Shown here one piece after another: positions 18,975-30,554 of a stretch of DNA of 64,000 nt (positions are counted from its first letter, which is position 1; each line of letters begins with the position of its first letter). Source of the stretch: Nitzschia sp. DOCU1 (lineage: Eukaryota > Bacillariophyta > Bacillariophyceae > Bacillariales > Bacillariaceae); the NCBI GenBank assembly GCA_951394045.1, contig OX595993.1:1736001-1800000 (forward strand), in the 5' to 3' direction. The notes beneath the pieces were generated by a model. It was not told where the DNA came from. It ran no database searches and saw only the letters and a list, made by a program, of their open reading frames with translations. The translations under genes were made by a program, and so were the position numbers.

Positions 18975-20315
18975 TCACAGCTTCCACCACATGTTAGAAA
19001 GTCCATTTTGGAGAATGATATTGGCAAATGCACCTTCCTTTTCGTAGGGAAAGAAGTCAGCAAAGGTAGCCTTCAGTGTGCCTTCAAATGTGGCTCTCCC
19101 CACTCCATGGAATGTATAAACGAGAATTAAGAGAGCCCAGCCATATTCGTTTGCATTGGGCTCGATCAAGAACGGAAAGACAACGCCAAAAAAGCAAAGC
19201 GCCCCAATAATCAGAATTGGTCCCTTACCACCCATCGACGGAGCGATCCAGCCAAATATCACACTCATTGCTGCCGCAACGGCAGACACCCACGCCGAGA
19301 GCACGCCAATATACCGCGAGTTGGGGTCATCTAACGCAACAGGGACGACCTCTCCGTTGACGTAGGAATTCAGAAACGCCGAAGTGAAACCAAACACTGC
19401 ATTGAGACCAATCATGTACTTCATTTTCGGGTCATTCCGCAAAAGTTGGGCAGCTGCAGTCACCTTGTAGAATACCGAAGGACTGGATGCTTCACCCTCG
19501 TCACTGTTTGTGTAGCTGTAAACAAGGGGCATGGCTGCAGTCGATGCCAATGTGACCAGCGTATAGACACCGAAAATGGACTCCCAGGAAAGAATGCCCA
19601 CAAGAATAGTTGACAAGCTTCTCAGCAAGAGCTCTTCTGCCAAATAAAAGAAGGCGAATACTCCAGCCAAATAGGACGTAGACGTGGCCAGTGGTTGCTG
19701 TAAATGTCCGGCATGCTCTTCTGCAGCCTGGCTAAAGTAAGCACCTTGGGATGTCCATAGAAAACCAGCTCCTATCCCCCCAATGGCAGCGCCCACGTAG
19801 GCCGCTACCCGCTGCTGTTGCAAATTCTCGAAACGCGTTGCCACCCAGAAACACCCAACATAGACGCAATACAATGCCATACCCAATAATAATGCGTTGC
19901 GGGCTCCTGCCTTTTTCACAATCCACGTAGCACCTAGAACGGCCGAAAGAGTGTAGGTAGCATATAAAATGCCACTCTGCCAGGCTCCCGTAGACCCCAG
20001 CCGAGAAGTTGCTAGTGCCAGACAGGCTACCAGGTATGAACCAAATACAAGCAGCGCTGTTAGCCCAAAGAGTGTAAGGGTAAATAATGGGGAAGTAACC
20101 TGAAAAGACTCACCTACGACACAACCATGGTTTGCGGAGACAATAATGCTCATAAAGACAAAATTCCACAAGGTTTGACGTGCAGCGATTCGTCCCGCAT
20201 CCGTAACAACGAACGCATCTTCGTCGCCGGGCGGAAGTTGTTGGTAGGATCTTGCCATCGATCCTGAGGAGCCAGATGCTATCTCGTTTACATGCTGTTG
20301 ATCATCAGCTGTCAT
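18975..20315 (-). CDS. UNC93-like major facilitator transporter
   Basis: 446 aa with about eleven hydrophobic helices. The middle contains the UNC93/DUF895 pattern: GAGFLWTSQGAYFS after the fifth helix, and a late FHGVGRATFEGTLKATFADFF...EKEGAFANIILQ block typical of the family's loop before the last helix. The N-terminal 45 residues are polar and cytoplasmic. Members are MFS-fold membrane proteins acting as channel regulators or putative ion or solute transporters; substrates are unclear. The frame stops soon after AFANIILQNGLS, one helix short of twelve. A GTGAGT donor overlaps the stop codon, so a further exon (an acceptor TTGGCAG at about 18903) is possible. The 5' flank has a TGACGTCA palindrome. 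Confidence 0.75.
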   Translation of the reverse strand: MTADDQQHVNEIASGSSGSMARSYQQLPPGDEDAFVVTDAGRIAARQTLWNFVFMSIIVSANHGCVVGESFQVTSPLFTLTLFGLTALLVFGSYLVACLALATSRLGSTGAWQSGILYATYTLSAVLGATWIVKKAGARNALLLGMALYCVYVGCFWVATRFENLQQQRVAAYVGAAIGGIGAGFLWTSQGAYFSQAAEEHAGHLQQPLATSTSYLAGVFAFFYLAEELLLRSLSTILVGILSWESIFGVYTLVTLASTAAMPLVYSYTNSDEGEASSPSVFYKVTAAAQLLRNDPKMKYMIGLNAVFGFTSAFLNSYVNGEVVPVALDDPNSRYIGVLSAWVSAVAAAMSVIFGWIAPSMGGKGPILIIGALCFFGVVFPFLIEPNANEYGWALLILVYTFHGVGRATFEGTLKATFADFFPYEKEGAFANIILQNGLSNMWWKL

Positions 20316-20516
20316 CGTTTTTTAACTTGAATTGCACGCTTTCGCAGCATGGTTCCGGTGTGAGGCTATTCTCGAGTTTTCCTGTTGACAACAATGCATC
20401 AGTGACATCGTCGCAGAAAAGAAAAAAAGAAGATCGGGTTCGATGTGAGGAAGTTCTATCACGTCGTTCGTTCGAAATTTTATTCCACGTGTCACCTTTC
20501 TGTTTTGGTCCGTGTA

Positions 20517-20524
20517 TGACGTCA
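20517..20524. promoter_or_regulatory. CRE palindrome TGACGTCA
   Basis: A perfect palindromic bZIP/CRE core about 200 bp upstream of the UNC93-like start. CRE-type motifs mediate CO2- and cAMP-responsive transcription in diatoms. Function here is inferred from the match and position only. Confidence 0.35.
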
Positions 20525-20725
20525 TTGTCGAAGTAGTCGGGTAGTTCACGAGTGGTCGCGGTGCGTGATACCGACCGTACTAGGTAAGTGCTATCTACCC
20601 TCACTCTCCATACTACAAAGTGCACAAAAAGAGTACTTCTCTAATAATACAATGCTCGTATTATAAGAAATTCATAGTTGTTGAACGGTCAAAAATGACG
20701 TTCTCGATTGCGGGCGATAGGATCG

Positions 20726-23678
20726 CTATCGCGGCCCCACCAGGAAGCCAGTTGGTGCGGAGGGCGGTGGCCCAATGAGACCAATCACTCCAGATCCTCG
20801 GTTGGTCGAGGAAGCATTTGAACTCGATACCATGCGGCTCTGCTGCAGCATCAATTGATCCAATTCGGTGATACGGGCCGCAAATCCGTCAACGTACCCT
20901 TCCAACACTTGGCGGTCATCCGAACTAATGTTCGCTTCCATCAGAAGCGTCTCAGCAAGGAGACCCGCCGATCGGTAGCACGAACGTGCCGCCTCAAACT
21001 GCCCCAATAGCTGCTTGACGGCTCCATCGCGTCCAGACGCAAGGGAATGGTTATAAATGAGCTCTTCCACACTGGTGACAGCCATCATCTCCTTCTGGTC
21101 TGCCGGAGGGGGCAATTTGTTGATCTCGACATTCGCGGCGTCCGCCCGCTCTAGAACGCCATGAAATTGCTGCGACAACCAGTTAGAAGTGACTTCGCAG
21201 CGTCGTTGTAGCTTGGGGATATCATAGTCCGTTGGACTGCGCCCCATTTGAGTCATCAACGTCTCCAAATCCTTCGAAACGCGTTGAGCAGCACCCACGG
21301 CGCTCTTTAGCATTTTCAAAGCCTTCAAGTAGCAAGAGAGAGCTTCACCAAAGTGGGCTCTGATCGTCGGCGGTTCGACTTTTTGTAGCCGCCTCATGGA
21401 CATGCTCGAGCTTTTGTGGTACATCGAGACGGTAGCGGCACGCGATGGCAAGGCAACTGGTGGAGCATCGGGACTAATGGCAAACGGCATTTCTTCCGTT
21501 TGGTCGTCGTCGATCTTGGCCTCCGACATAATTTTATCACTCGATACAGATGAGCGGCGTCTAGCTGGTGCCATGATTTCCGTCGAGCTGGATTCGTCAG
21601 ATCCTTCATCGCCCCCTTTCGTTTCGGTGGGTTCTTCTTCGACGCCTTCCATCGGTGTCGACGATAGAAGCGACGAGCTTGACTCGTTCGCATGCACAAG
21701 GCGCATTCCGACATAAGCACGCGTATCACCCAGATGAGCAACGCTTACAGCACGTCGACCAACATCCTCCGCAGTGATCAGCATCTTGTTTGCGGCGGCA
21801 ATTTCTTCACCAAACGAAGGGTTAGGATTTTGAGATTGCTGACCAAGTCTCGCTCGTCCAACCAAACCCATTAGCAATCCACCAGTACCAGGGCTCGTGC
21901 TGAGCATTCCCTTGGAGCCACTTCGTCGGAAGCCTCCAGTGTTCGGTTTTTCCATTTGAGGCGGTGCGTTGACGTAGAACGGTGTCGGGGCTGGTGCCAT
22001 GTTTGGCTGTGGCATCCAGTTACTGTTCATTCCAGTTGTATCATAAAAATCATTTCTCGAGTTTGTCCCATGTTCCACCATTACAAAGCCGCTGTCGTCA
22101 TTCGATGCTTGAGACTGAGACAACTCCGGTCTGCGATTGGAAGGCATGAGCTCTGCGCTATAAGTGGTTTGCTGCCAAGGCTGTCGCGGCTGTCCTCCGA
22201 GTTGATGAATCGAAGGGATTTTGAAACCAGGAAGCATGGCTTGGGCCGAACTGGGAGGGCTCTGCGTAAGTGGCGCTAGTCTGTTTGGGTACTGGCGTGC
22301 CACTGTCTGTTGATCACCAAGAGTCGTTTGCGGCATCATCGTTGGAGGGGCTGGCGTTGGGGCCAGAGCGGGAGAGACGATTCTCGCTGTTCTCGTTTGT
22401 GCTAGCGTTGTTTGAAGGACGCCATACGGAGGTTGTTGTTGTTGTTGCTGCTGCATGAGCGGAGGCATCGAAGGAGCAGCAGTCGTGGCGACCGTCATGA
22501 GGCTTTCAGAGCCAGAAGTGGGCGAAGCTGAACCATCATTCTCCGGGATGGTCCCAAGGTCGCTGGCAGGCATCTTACAGGTACCAGAATCGCTAGTGGC
22601 AACGCCCTCGCATCCCAGAGCCACAAAGACATCGCATGCTTCGAAAAACTCCTTGAATCCAGCTCTGCTTAGAGGGTTGCGATTCAATAGCAAACGCAAG
22701 AGGTTGACACAAGCCTTGCTAACCCTGACATCCGGGGGCAGACGAACGGCTTTACGCTGAATATTTCGCAACAGATCAATATGGTTCTCGCCATTGAATG
22801 GAGGTCGACCAGCAACCATCTCGAATAGGACAGTCCCGACGCTCCACAAATCCGCCTTGGCGTCATATCTTTTGGCATGCGGGGCGTGGCAAAGTACTTG
22901 TCAGAAGAACACGCTCCCACTGAATAAAATACAAAATAATTCTCCTTTCTCCTTACCTGTGATGTTGTAAAATCTCCGGAGCCATATAAAGTGGCGATCC
23001 ACAAAGGGTTTCCGCCAGTGACGCAGTTTGTAAATGCCGCGCAAAGCCAAAATCTGCAATCTTCAATGAGAACTGTTCCGAAGGAAAGTTGATTTGACGC
23101 CGCGAGGCTTCCTCTTCCGGTGTATGATCCGGATCGTTAATCTCATCCAAAGGCAAGGCCCCCGTTAATAAGAGGTTTTGCGGTTTGATATCTCTATGAA
23201 TCAGTTCCTGCCCCCACAGAAATTTGAGACCTGCAGACAAGTCTCGCATCAAACGACGCGTCAAGCGTTCCGATAATCGGCCGGCTTTTCGTGTTCGAAT
23301 CAATCGTTGCACATCTCCCCCGCCGCAAAATTCGAGAATAAGATAAAAATGATGCGCCGTCTTTTGCACATTGTGCATGCAGACAATGTTGGGATGTCGA
23401 TAGGTTCGCAAAATGGAGATTTCGATCTCTAGATTTTGGAGTACCTTCTTGGTGAGTTTTTCTGACGTCCGCGCGATGGCTTTGATTGCCACGGTATCTG
23501 GCTCGTCGTTGGAAGATTCCTCCTCCTGATTTGGAGCCTTGACGCCTTTATATACAGTTGCAAACGATCCGGACCCCAGCCGCTGTTGTAACACGTATCC
23601 ATTCACGACTTTGACCTTTTGCTGCTGTTGATGCGGATTCGCATACGACATGGGGTCAATATCCGTGGGAACGCTCAT
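20726..23678 (-). CDS. ATG1: ATG1/ULK-type autophagy serine/threonine kinase
   Basis: Exon 1 is 23678-22957 and exon 2 is 22868-20726. The 88-bp intron (GTAAGG...AAAG, phase 2) falls between APE and the DLWSVG block, and splicing gives 954 aa. The kinase domain is complete: glycine loop GSGSFA (35-40), catalytic Lys66 in VAIK, HRDIKPQN from 161, DFG at 209-211 and APE at 233-235. About 30 extra residues sit between the catalytic loop and DFG. A long Gln/Pro/Ser-rich linker follows. The C terminus, about residues 740-930, is helical with the two-MIT-like pattern by which Atg1/ULK binds Atg13 and membranes. It initiates autophagosome formation under nutrient stress. Orthology is likely from architecture. 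Confidence 0.88.
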
Positions 23679-24910
23679 GGTTGTTGTGTGGTGTTATAAT
23701 CTATGAATGAATCTGTAAAGGGATGTGGCTGGGAGCATGAAAGGTTAGCGGATGGTCAGTTGAATGTATCTTTCAAGAGGAGAAGAAGTCTCAGTTGCTG
23801 GGAAAGGAATCGAATTTGCAAGACGTGTGTCTCTACAAAGGCGAGGGTTTCAAAGAACAACAACTTCAGTCAGCATGCTGGGTCGGGTTGATCGCTTTGA
23901 TTGAATCAATCGTTCTTATTGAACAAATTCCTTCGTCGGATGCTCTTTCGGTGATGCCAACGCGTCGGAAACGAAGGAACTCGTTGACCGGTCGTGTCTT
24001 GTTGGCGCGCAGGAATAGGTAGACGATGTACTGACAAAAATACTTAAGGGCTGTCACCAAATTCTTGTCTTTTCATTGGGAACTCGACACCAAGATTAAA
24101 ACGCTCCTTTACCCGTCAGCGAGAATCGCTGTGGTTTGAAATGCGTCATTCGAATCAACGACTCATACGACCGAATATGAAATACCGTGTTGTCATCAAC
24201 AAAAAAATGAGCGCCCATCCTACCCGACAACCTCAGGTCGACAACGATACGAAGAAAACCAACGGTATCATCGGATAAAAAATAACTCACCAGTTGTCAT
24301 GAAATAATGTGGTAATAAAAATGGTGAATGAGAGATTGCAATGGGTTGTAAGGAAAACTTGGGCTCTTGTGGGGAAAGCTTTGTGATGTTTGATTTGTTG
24401 TTTTTGTTCTGTGGAAGCGTTGTGATCGACGACGACGACACGTACGCGTGCGACTGGCCGAACTTCCTCATTCTGCGATGATTATTCGAAAGAGAGAGGA
24501 GAAAAGTTCGCGCCGCTTCGGAACTTTATCAACGATTCTCCTTCGGAAGGGGAGCGAGGTTGACTTACGCGTGTATTCCGTATATGGTATATGTAAAGAA
24601 ACTACATGTAGGTATGCCTGTAGATAAAGACCAACTGTCTGTAGCGTCTGCCTGCTGGCAGAATTTGACTCTTTGGACTACAATGGGTGTGATGCAACAG
24701 GGCGGGCGGCGGTGAGCCGCTCCTATCCCGCGAGACAGCAAAAGAGTCTCTGTTTAGTTGCATGTCACTTTTATTTTGCTGCTCGGGTTGTGTTTCGAGT
24801 GGCCCCACTACACACATCTGCTGATCTTGAATTGGCTTGTCATTTATGCGTTATCGACGTTGTATGGGAATCAGTCCAGGGAAAGTGCTGTAGTCAGAAT
24901 CGCAAACACC
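23679..24910. promoter_or_regulatory. 1.2-kb shared 5' region, ATG1-like and polybromo genes
   Basis: Divergent starts at 23678 and 24911 enclose about 1.2 kb without a supported gene. Frames present lack ATG or coding character. It must include both promoters and 5' UTRs. Confidence 0.4.
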
Positions 24911-27900
24911 ATGAACTCTGATGATCTCGATGTGTGCCGACAAATCGCTCAAGCGTTAACCTCGGAAAAATATAAGGACAAGAACAGTTTATTCCTGCTG
25001 CCCTTTGATCTGTCGCAGACGCCTGGTTATCTTGATGTTGTTCCGAAAGTTATGGATTTGAGCACGTTGTCCACCAATTTGGAATCGGGCATGTACAAAA
25101 ATCGCGAGGAATTCTTCACCGATTGTTGCATGATTTTTGAGAATGCGATCGCCTATCATGGAAATCGGAAAGAAACCAGATGGATTGCCAAGTTTGGAAA
25201 GGACATGTTGAAGATTGCTCAGCGTGAACGGAAGAATGCCGAAAAGAAGGATGCCCCTGTAGATGCTGCACCCGGTGGGGGGTCGAGGCCTGGGAAAGGA
25301 TTGATTCTTCCCACGAAAAAGAACAAGAAGGTCTTGGCCGACAAAAAAGAAGGCGGAACAAAACTCAAATTGAAATTAGGGGGCTCTTCTGCTCCTCTCA
25401 TTGACCCTTCTGCCGACCCTATGGCTGCCTTTATAAAGCCAAAGGTATCCATCAAGCTCAAGGGACCCTCCCAGGGAAAGCAACCTCCACAATCATTGGA
25501 GCAACCACAGGCTGTCCCGGCGGGAGCCGATTCAAAGAAACCACGACTCACACTTAAACTTGGGAAGTCCAAAGGACCCGACGAGGAACCCCCTTCTGGT
25601 ACTCCTGCTCCTTCTTCCGATGCAAAGCCGGCCACTCCAAAGGGCAACAAAATCGCGCTGAAAATGTCGGGCTCTGGTGGCTCGAGAGGTAAGGAGTTAC
25701 CCAAAGGCGTGACACCTCCCAAGACAGAGCAGCCATTAAAGAAGAAGACTGCAAAACCCACAGTCATTAAGTCTGTGGCGGGCACGACCAAGGCCAAGGC
25801 TAGTACTTCAAAGACGTCCAAGACAAAGACGAAAATTTCACTCAAGGCACCAGCTGCTGGGCCTCCCAGCGCCTCGGCCTCAAATCGCGCCATGTCGCTC
25901 ATGACTCCGGCTCGTAAGGCACAGTGTGCAAAGGTTTTGAGTGGCCTGAAGCGACGAGAGCACAAAACGGTGGTTTGGTTTCTGCAACCAGTTTCAGACA
26001 AAGCAATTGTTCAAGACTACAAGGCCAAGATCCCCAATCCCATGGACTTGAGTACAATGCAAACGAAATTAACCGAGAAGAACGACTACGCTACCATTTC
26101 TTCCTTTGTTTTGGATCTAAGGCGCATCTTTTCAAACTGTTTACGCTACAACACTTCTATCAAGGACAGTTTACGACCTGTCGCCGTTCAAGCGCTCGAC
26201 ACAGCCGAGAAACTAATGACGGTGTTCTTGGCAAAACCGGAAAATCCTACTCAAGTCTATCCCCCCTTGCTATTTTGCTGGAAGTTGTGTTTAAGCGTCT
26301 TGGATACCTTGTACAACTTGACCAATCCTGATGACGGGCAGATGACAGCGTACTATTTTTTGTACCCTGTTTCCTTCTACTGCGGCGGGCAGTTTCCTCC
26401 AGACTACTTGGAAAAGATTGCAAAACCAATGGACTACGGGACAGTGACAGCGAACTTGATTGAAGGCCGCTACACCTCTGTCGCTGAGTTCGAGGCGGAT
26501 TGTAAACTTGTCCTGGATAATTGCATAACTTACTACGGTGGACAACCCGATAGCAAGATTTTCACCGATCAAGCCAACAACCTCAAAGCTGTCTTGCAGC
26601 AACAGTTGGATTCTTTGAATCGATACATCAAGTCGACGTCAGGTCAAATGGCGCAGCGTCAGGCATCGATGGCAGTCGCCACAGTGCACGTGCCGAAACC
26701 TCCGATTCCGTTGTTGTTGAGTATTATCGAAGAAATGAAAGCGCTGAAATACACGGACAAGATGACAAAGATCACGGAACCTGCAATGGGTCCGTTTGAA
26801 AAGCCAGTGTCACTAGCAGCGTTTCCGGACTACGCGCAGCACATTCAGTCTCCAATGGACTTCCAGACTGTGGAGCGCAAAGTTAAGGGCGCCGTCTACT
26901 CAACTCCTGAAGATTTTGAATATGACATGCTTCTTATATTCCAGAACTGCATTACATACAACTCGATTCGACAAGCCGATCATTTTATATCGATGGCCAA
27001 ATATGCCATGAAAAATTTCAAAAAGATCTTCTCGACGAAGATGAAACCGTTTGATGATCCAACATCGGCAAGTGCGAGTTCTCCGAAGGCCCCGCCAGTA
27101 CCTTCGGACGATGGGAGTACCGGGGGTCGAAAAGACGTACCCGTTCCAGCCGCGCAGCAAGGGGCTTCCAAAAAGCTCAAGGTTGCGCCCGGCCCAAGAA
27201 TCACCCTTTCGACGTCCGCTGCCGTCGCTGCGGCGGCTGCGGCTGCCGCGCGCCCCAAGACGCCAACGCCCAAGACTACGGTCCCGAAAAGCAAACCCAA
27301 CCAACCTGTTCCGCTGCACATTGCCATTGCACAAGTCAAGGAACAATTTCCTTTGCGTCGAGCCGTGAAAACTCTCCAATCATGGGAGGCAGCCTGTGCC
27401 AGATTTTTTAAGGAGATGATGCGTCACTCTTGGATCAGTGCGGCTCGTCCTAAGTTTATTTTCCATGTTCCTGTCCCTGTACTGTTTCCGGTAAGTACCC
27501 ATGTGCGGGGCGCGGGGAAAATAGTCAATGCCTCACCCATACTCTTCCTCTGCAGGAGCTCCGGGAGGCATACGCAGCAAAGATCAAGAAACCCATGGAT
27601 CTTACAACAGTGGAATGTGCACTGCTCGCTGGAAACAAATACACATCACCGGAAGACTTTGTGAATGATTTGGCGCTGGTTTTCTCGAATGCGATTATAT
27701 TCAATAAAGACGGTCGAGATGTTGGGGATCCGTTGTCGTGTGCCTACTATGATGCCTCGATTCATTTGCTTCGGTACTGCCGTTGGTTGTCCCTCGAGTT
27801 GCTTGCAGAATATGTGGAAGAGAGCGAGCACGTTGACGAGCCAGAGGATCCAAAACTACCGCCGACGTCATGGAAACTTACATCTGGGAACCGAAAGAAG

Positions 27901-28962
27901 GCTCGTGAAGAGATGGAAGCTATTGTGCTGAAGGAACCGATCGAACGAAGTTTGGAAGGCGACCGCTACACGTGGATGGAGGCAGAATGTGAGAAGCTCT
28001 TGAAGGCCCTTCGACACCAATCAGATTTCAAATTCATGTCATTTTTTATTCAGCCAAATTACCCAGCTGACTATGCAGCCTTCATATCGAAACCAATGGA
28101 CTGGGAGCGGGTGCAGAAAACTCTTAAGAAGCGTCAGTACGCAACCTTTGACGATGTCATTTCGGACCTACGGTTAATATTTTCGAATGCATTGAAATAT
28201 AATGCGAGGCATGCAGGGACGGAGACTGTCTCTGGAAAAGCATATGATTCTGCAAAATACATGTCCGCCAAGCTCGAAGCGGCCATCAATAAAATGGTGA
28301 TTACTGTCAGTGATCGGATAGAACGCGAGCGCATTGACCACAACAACGCCGAGCGTGAAATCGAAGCAGCCGAGCGCGCTGAGGAAGAACGCATTCGCGC
28401 CCAGTGGAAGAACGAAAATCCAGGCAAAGAAGGAGGACCGGTTCTCGCTCCTCGAATCGAGAGTTCGCAACGCATACGATCTGCCAAGAGAGCAAGCACC
28501 TTGCGGAGGGAACAGGCAGACTTTGAAGTTCCATTCTTTGATGATGAGGATAATGGGCAACACGAGAGATCTTATTTTGACGTGGTACGACAGCAAAAGG
28601 CAATGTTCGAGCGGCAGCGACAAGAACGATTGAAAATGGAACAGGCCGCAGCCAGCCTCGGATCGGCTCTCTATCTCCGCATTGCCCAACGCGAATTGGC
28701 GTGGCAATGGGTGGAAGAAGAACGAAAGAAGCTCGGCGTCCCATCACCAGCAAAAGCTAAATCCGTCAACGCATCACAGGAACAGTCTACCGGTAATGAC
28801 AAGGACACATCTGGCGTGGCTGCAGCGTCCCAAGTCCTCCAGCAGCTCGACAAAGAGGGCAGGAATCCATTCCAGATCAAGCTTTCCAAGCCAAAGGCAA
28901 AATCAAAGAAGAAGTGGACGCCACCGGCTGCAGCTTTTGGGGACGAGGACGACGAGGAGTAG
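24911..28962 (+). CDS. Polybromo-like protein with six bromodomains
   Basis: Exon 1 is 24911-27490 and exon 2 is 27556-28962. The GTAAGT...TGCAG intron is in phase 0 and the product is 1328 aa. Six bromodomain signatures are visible, each with the PMD motif of the ZA loop and an Asn near helix B: VMDLSTL, NPMDLSTMQ, KPMDYGTVT, SPMDFQTVE, KPMDLTTVE and KPMDWERVQ. All but the first (VMD) keep Pro. Acetyl-lysine Asn candidates include FSNCLRYN, FQNCITYN and FSNALKYN. The intron splits the fifth bromodomain. Lys/Pro/Ala-rich linkers separate domains 1-2 and 4-5, and a coiled, charged tail follows. Polybromo proteins are targeting subunits of SWI/SNF (RSC/PBAF) remodellers. I see no BAH or HMG domain. 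The start at ATG 24911 (CACCATG) is well placed. Confidence 0.9.
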
Positions 28963-29096
28963 AATGAGTTGGGTGATCTTGATAATAGTCGACTTAAAAT
29001 TATGGAAAGCGGGAGCTTCGCGCTCTTCAGGAAGAAGAAGAAAAATGAGGGACGTGGCGAATTTCATGCCGACAACTGCCGGAAGATACTCTTTGG

Positions 29097-29345
29097 CTAA
29101 ATTTCTAGCACGCCTTTTCGACTGCAAGAATTTTGACTGTTCGTAGGAATCAACGCGGTGGAATCTTTTGGCATCATGCCGATCCGATAGATAGTCGGCG
29201 GTTCATCGTCAGGAAAAAGTACCGGTAGTTGACATCCAATACATCGTCGGGGATCCTCATAACGCAAGAAGAGTTGGTTTCCGATAGTTCCTTCAACCAT
29301 AATAGATCTTGGTAAGTCCACCTCTGCTGCCAGGAATGGTGACAT
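29097..29345 (-). CDS. Possible small CxxC protein (82 aa)
   Basis: The frame starts with ATG, has coding-like composition, and reads MVEGTIGNQLFLRYEDPRR then CIGCQLPVLFPDDEPP, a single CxxC pair in a short soluble protein. Its ATG is 89 bp from the transporter start, divergently, and its stop is 134 bp beyond the polybromo stop. No family is recognised. The evidence is composition and fit to the gap only. Confidence 0.35.
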   Translation of the reverse strand: MSPFLAAEVDLPRSIMVEGTIGNQLFLRYEDPRRCIGCQLPVLFPDDEPPTIYRIGMMPKDSTALIPTNSQNSCSRKGVLEI

Positions 29346-29434
29346 GTCGCTGTCGTATTTGATGACTAAAGCTGTTCTAATGACATCTCTTTATTTTGAT
29401 CGATCCGACGACGAAAGAAGCCAATATTTCAGAC

Positions 29435-30554
29435 ATGTTGTTTTTCAAGAACCTCCTCGTTTGCCTGTTGGCTGGGTCGAGTGCCGCCTTTGCCGTGCCA
29501 CAACCACATGGCCAGATCCAAAAACCATCCACTATTCTTCGGATGAGTGGTGGTGCCGATGCTCCCCCACCAGATTTGAAGGTTCGTATGAATTCGTTGC
29601 ATCGGTATCAATCATGCTGCGAAAAAGTATGTCAAGAAAATCCTAACCATACCATGTGCGCTTTTTCTTTCTTCTGCCAGCCCCCTCCGGCTTTGTATGC
29701 TGGAGCCGTTGCAGCTGGAAAGGCCAAGTCCAAGGCGGACTGGGTTAAGATTTTCAGGCTTGGCATTGTCTCTGGGGCCCACATTGGATTCGGCGCTTAC
29801 TTGGCTATTACTGTCGGTGGTGCCTGCCCGGGACTGGCGGAAACGAATCCTGGTTTGCAAAAGGTGCGAATTGTTGAAAATCATACATAGCACGGTAATG
29901 TTGAATTTGCTTGCTGACACTCATGATTTGATTTGTCGTCGTCTTGCCTCTTGTCAGATTATTCTCGGTGCCTTTGGACTACCCTTTGGACTCATCATGA
30001 CTTTGGTTTCGGGAGGAGAGCTTTTCACTGGAAACACCGCTTTGGGATTCGCGGCCTATCAAGAGGGAGAAATTACTTTTGGTGAGCTCATGAAGAGCTG
30101 GATTTCGTCTTACATGGGCAACTTTGTCGGTTCCTTGATTCTGGCATACTTGGCATTCAAATCGACCACTCTTGCCGCATCACCTGCTGCTGTTGCGATT
30201 GCGACTGCCAAGTGCTCCCTTGCGTGGGACGTTGCCTTTGTTCGAGGCATCTTGTGCAACTGGTTGGTGTGCATGGCGGTTTACATGGCTTCTGGGTGCT
30301 CGACAATGACAGGGAAAATGACGGCAGTGTGGTTCCCCATTTCCGCCTTTGTGGCTCTTGGCCTCGATCACTCGATCGCCAACATGTTCATCATTCCTCT
30401 GGGTATGTTCCGTGGTGCCGATATTACCATTTCCGAATTCCTCCTGAAGAACCTCGTTCCAGTTACTCTTGGAAACATTGTTGGTGGCGCCCTCTGCGTC
30501 ATGGCTCCTTTTGGAACTACATTTGGTGGATGGGGAAAGAAGAAGAAGGAATAA
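29435..30554 (+). CDS. Plastid-targeted formate/nitrite transporter
   Basis: Exons 29435-29581, 29681-29863 and 29958-30554 give 308 aa. The first donor is an unusual GTTCGT; the second is GTGCGA. Residues 1-20 are a signal peptide whose end reads AGSSAAFAVP, close to the diatom ASAF(A)P plastid site, with a transit-like stretch to about 45. The mature part has the FNT fold: GAHIGFGAYLAI, FGLIMTLVSGGELFTGN (with the pore-lining motif), RGILCNWLVCMAVYM and IANMFIIPLGMF. Six helices form a pentameric channel for small anions. The nearest known role is NAR1-type nitrite import into plastids before nitrite reductase; that substrate is inferred. The targeting peptide is encoded almost exactly by exon 1. 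Confidence 0.9.

Noticed and set aside
25219..26001. 260-codon minus frame
   Set aside because: Shadow of the Lys/Pro-rich linker of the polybromo gene.
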